Of a DNA stretch of 25,243 nucleotides, positions 23,893 to 25,243 are shown in pieces. The notes below the pieces were generated by a model. The model made no database searches. It saw nothing but the letters and a program-made list of their open reading frames with translations, and was not told where the DNA came from. Source of the DNA: Verrucomicrobiota bacterium (GTDB lineage: Bacteria > Verrucomicrobiota > Verrucomicrobiia > Methylacidiphilales > Verrucolacustridaceae); assembly GCA_010024525.1 (NCBI GenBank), contig RGGS01000002.1, positions 1 through 25,243 on the forward strand, read 5' to 3'. Both the position numbers and the translations under genes were made by a program. The first letter of the stretch is position 1, and each line of letters starts with the position of its first letter.

Positions 23893-23906
23893 GGGCAACG
23901 TTGCCC
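23893..23906. promoter_or_regulatory. perfect 14-bp palindrome, candidate operator between hisK and rfaE1
   Basis: GGGCAACGTTGCCC is its own reverse complement and sits in the short divergent region, 43 nt from the hisK ATG and 30 nt from the preferred rfaE1 ATG. A gapless palindrome suits a homodimeric DNA-binding protein better than a hairpin. No regulator gene is in the window. Confidence 0.35.
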
Positions 23907-23935
23907 ACCCCCCCCTGTTTTGGCATCATGAAGGA

Positions 23936-24946
23936 ATGGGAAATTTGGCTCAGATTCACCTTACTTCTGCACGGCTAAAATCAACCCTCCGAGGATTCCG
24001 CCGCCTTCGGATCTTGGTCGTGGGAGATTTGATGCTGGATGAATTTATCTATGGCCGGGTATCCCGCATCTCCCCCGAGGCCCCGGTGCCGGTGGTTCAT
24101 GTGGAAAAAGAGGTCTCTTACCCTGGGGGCTCTGCCAATGTGGGTCGCAATCTGGCATCCCTTGGAGTCCACGCTGAACTTAGCGGGAATATCGGTGCGG
24201 ATGATTCGGGGTTGCGGCTTCTTCACCTTCTCCGCCATGGAAAAATAGGCACCTCCGGTATTTGCCGGTCCAAGACATTCCCCACGATCCGAAAAACCAG
24301 GGTTCTTGCACGGCATCAACAGGTGGTGCGGGTGGACCGTGAATCGCCCGACCATATCTCTGCCAAGGAAAGAACCGCAGTCCTGAAAAAGAGCCTGCAA
24401 ATCCTTCCCCGATGCGACGCCCTCATCCTGGAAGACTACGGCAAGGGGCTTTTTGACCAGGATTTTGTCGACTCCCTTTTAACCGCTGCCTCCGAAATGA
24501 AGATTCCGTCCTTGGTCGATCCTAACATCCATCATCCCCTCCATTGGGGAGGAGCCACCCTGGTGAAACCTAACCGGCTGGAGGCATTTGGCGCACTTGG
24601 CCGGCCAGACTCCGGCAATAAGGAGGAATGGGTGGCCGCTGGAGAAGAACTCCTCGTTCGTTGGTCCTGCCGCTACTTGTTACTCACTTTAGGCGAGCAC
24701 GGTATGCTTCTTTTTCAACCGGGGGAGAAACCCTACCCCATCGCCAGTCGGGCCCGTGAGGTTTATGACGTATCGGGTGCCGGCGACACCGTGATCTCAG
24801 TGCTGGCGGCCGGACTTGCCTCGGGACTCTCTGGAGCGATTGCCTCTGAGTTGGCCAATCTGGCGGCTGGCATTGTCGTCGCCAAGCTCGGTACGGCGAC
24901 CGTAACTCCCGAGGAGATTCTGGAGGCGGCCCGCCACCATGGGTAA
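23936..24946 (+). CDS. rfaE1: D-glycero-beta-D-manno-heptose-7-phosphate kinase (HldE N-domain type)
   Basis: This PfkB-family kinase makes heptose-1,7-bisphosphate for ADP-heptose and LPS inner core. From the start chosen here it has 336 residues: LVVGDLMLDEFIYGRVSRISPEAPVPVV (about 27-54, the HldE signature), YPGGSANVGRNLASLG, LVDPN, LVKPNRLEA and the catalytic VSGAGDTVIS with D284. It ends with LGTATVTPEEI, where E. coli HldE has LGTSTVSP. The ATG at 23888 would add 16 residues unlike the family and place a perfect palindrome in coding sequence, so the ATG at 23936 is preferred; AAGGA touches it without spacing. There is no C-terminal nucleotidyltransferase domain, so the adenylyltransferase must be separate. 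The stop lies inside the next gene (8-nt overlap). Confidence 0.92.
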   Translation: MGNLAQIHLTSARLKSTLRGFRRLRILVVGDLMLDEFIYGRVSRISPEAPVPVVHVEKEVSYPGGSANVGRNLASLGVHAELSGNIGADDSGLRLLHLLRHGKIGTSGICRSKTFPTIRKTRVLARHQQVVRVDRESPDHISAKERTAVLKKSLQILPRCDALILEDYGKGLFDQDFVDSLLTAASEMKIPSLVDPNIHHPLHWGGATLVKPNRLEAFGALGRPDSGNKEEWVAAGEELLVRWSCRYLLLTLGEHGMLLFQPGEKPYPIASRAREVYDVSGAGDTVISVLAAGLASGLSGAIASELANLAAGIVVAKLGTATVTPEEILEAARHHG

Positions 24947-25243
24947 AGCCTCCGTATTTCTCGACCGCGACGACACGATCATCGAGAACGTGCCTTATCT
25001 GGGTGACCCGGAAAAAGTTCGGCTTCTTCCAGGGGCCAAGGAGGCCATCCATCAACTGTATCATCGCGGCCTTCCCCTGATCGTGGTTTCCAATCAATCC
25101 GGCGTGGGACGCGGATTTATCACCAAGGAACAAGTCCGATCCGTGGATGCGCGCATGGAACATCTCTTGGGCATCCCTTTTCTGGATTACCGCCACTGCT
25201 TTGCCGCCCCGGGAGATCCCTACGATGAAAGACGCAAGCCCTC
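24939..25243 (+). CDS. gmhB: HAD-family phosphatase, GmhB-like (partial, runs off the window)
   Basis: About 101 residues are visible from the ATG at 24939, which overlaps the rfaE1 stop by 8 nt. The HAD nucleophile motif is VFLDRDDTII (D9 and D11), with Asp where GmhB usually has Gly. VSNQSGVGRGFITKEQ matches the second motif, and RRKPS stands where CRKP is expected. The Cys/His cluster that binds zinc in E. coli GmhB (CxH...CxC before RKP) is not present: the region reads CFAAPGDPYDERRKPS. Position right after the heptose kinase makes D,D-heptose-1,7-bisphosphate phosphatase the likely role; a histidinol-phosphatase-like relative is the alternative. The C-terminal part is missing. Confidence 0.72.
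   Translation, partial: MGKASVFLDRDDTIIENVPYLGDPEKVRLLPGAKEAIHQLYHRGLPLIVVSNQSGVGRGFITKEQVRSVDARMEHLLGIPFLDYRHCFAAPGDPYDERRKP

Noticed and set aside
1..25243. Insertion sequence, prophage, CRISPR or toxin-antitoxin content
   Set aside because: No transposase, integrase, terminal inverted repeats, direct-repeat array or phage gene was seen on either strand.

Overview
The window reads as chromosomal DNA of a Gram-negative, LPS-bearing, aerobically respiring bacterium. The best guess is a member of the PVC superphylum, most likely Verrucomicrobiota. The basis is a DUF2723-TPR membrane protein, a CcoO-like monoheme cytochrome followed by a second membrane-anchored cytochrome c, a MurA of the Asp type, separate heptose-kinase (rfaE1) and heptose-phosphatase-like genes, and few clear Shine-Dalgarno sites. 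This placement is inferred from gene families; no rRNA or tRNA gene is present to confirm it. I see no mobile element, CRISPR array or tRNA.

Layout. (1) 1-1330, plus strand: the end of an unidentified gene, then two membrane-anchored monoheme cytochromes c, probably the tail of a cbb3-like oxidase operon. (2) 1437-6186, minus strand: a tightly coupled three-gene operon of DegT-type aminotransferase, polyprenyl-phosphate-mannose-synthase-like GT2 and DUF2723/GT117 (TMEM260-like) GT-C protein with C-terminal TPRs. (3) 6283-7587, plus strand: a MurA-type enolpyruvyl transferase with Asp in place of the fosfomycin-target Cys. (4) 7759-10863, minus strand: a 1034-residue fusion of a YfhO-like multi-pass protein and a second mannose-synthase-like GT2 domain. 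(5) 11043-20967, minus strand: an 11-gene surface-polysaccharide operon. It begins with rfbG and rfbF, a C-methyltransferase, an RmlC-like epimerase and an SDR, which together look like a route to a CDP-linked 6-deoxy-3-C-methylhexose. It ends with a GT-C protein, a GtrB-like GT2, a methyltransferase, two small membrane proteins sharing one unusual architecture, and another GT2. (6) 20968-21388: an AT-richer 421-bp leader carrying a GGCGGTAGC element that matches the RfaH/ops recognition sequence. (7) 21389-23850, minus strand: PHP-family histidinol phosphatase overlapping a secreted transglutaminase-like protein. (8) 23936-25243, plus strand: rfaE1 and a partial HAD phosphatase (GmhB-like) of the ADP-heptose pathway, diverging from hisK across a perfect 14-bp palindrome.

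How it fits together. Most of the window serves the cell envelope: peptidoglycan precursor (murA), LPS inner-core heptose (rfaE1, gmhB-like), a branched deoxysugar with its glycosyltransferases, and lipid-linked sugar transfer. Three times a cytoplasmic polyprenyl-phosphate-sugar synthase is paired with a GT-C or YfhO-type membrane protein: adjacent with overlapping start and stop codons, fused in one chain, and adjacent within the polysaccharide operon. That repeated pairing, the CDP-branched-sugar cassette with its ops-like leader, and the two tandem membrane/winged-helix-like proteins are the parts most worth following up.
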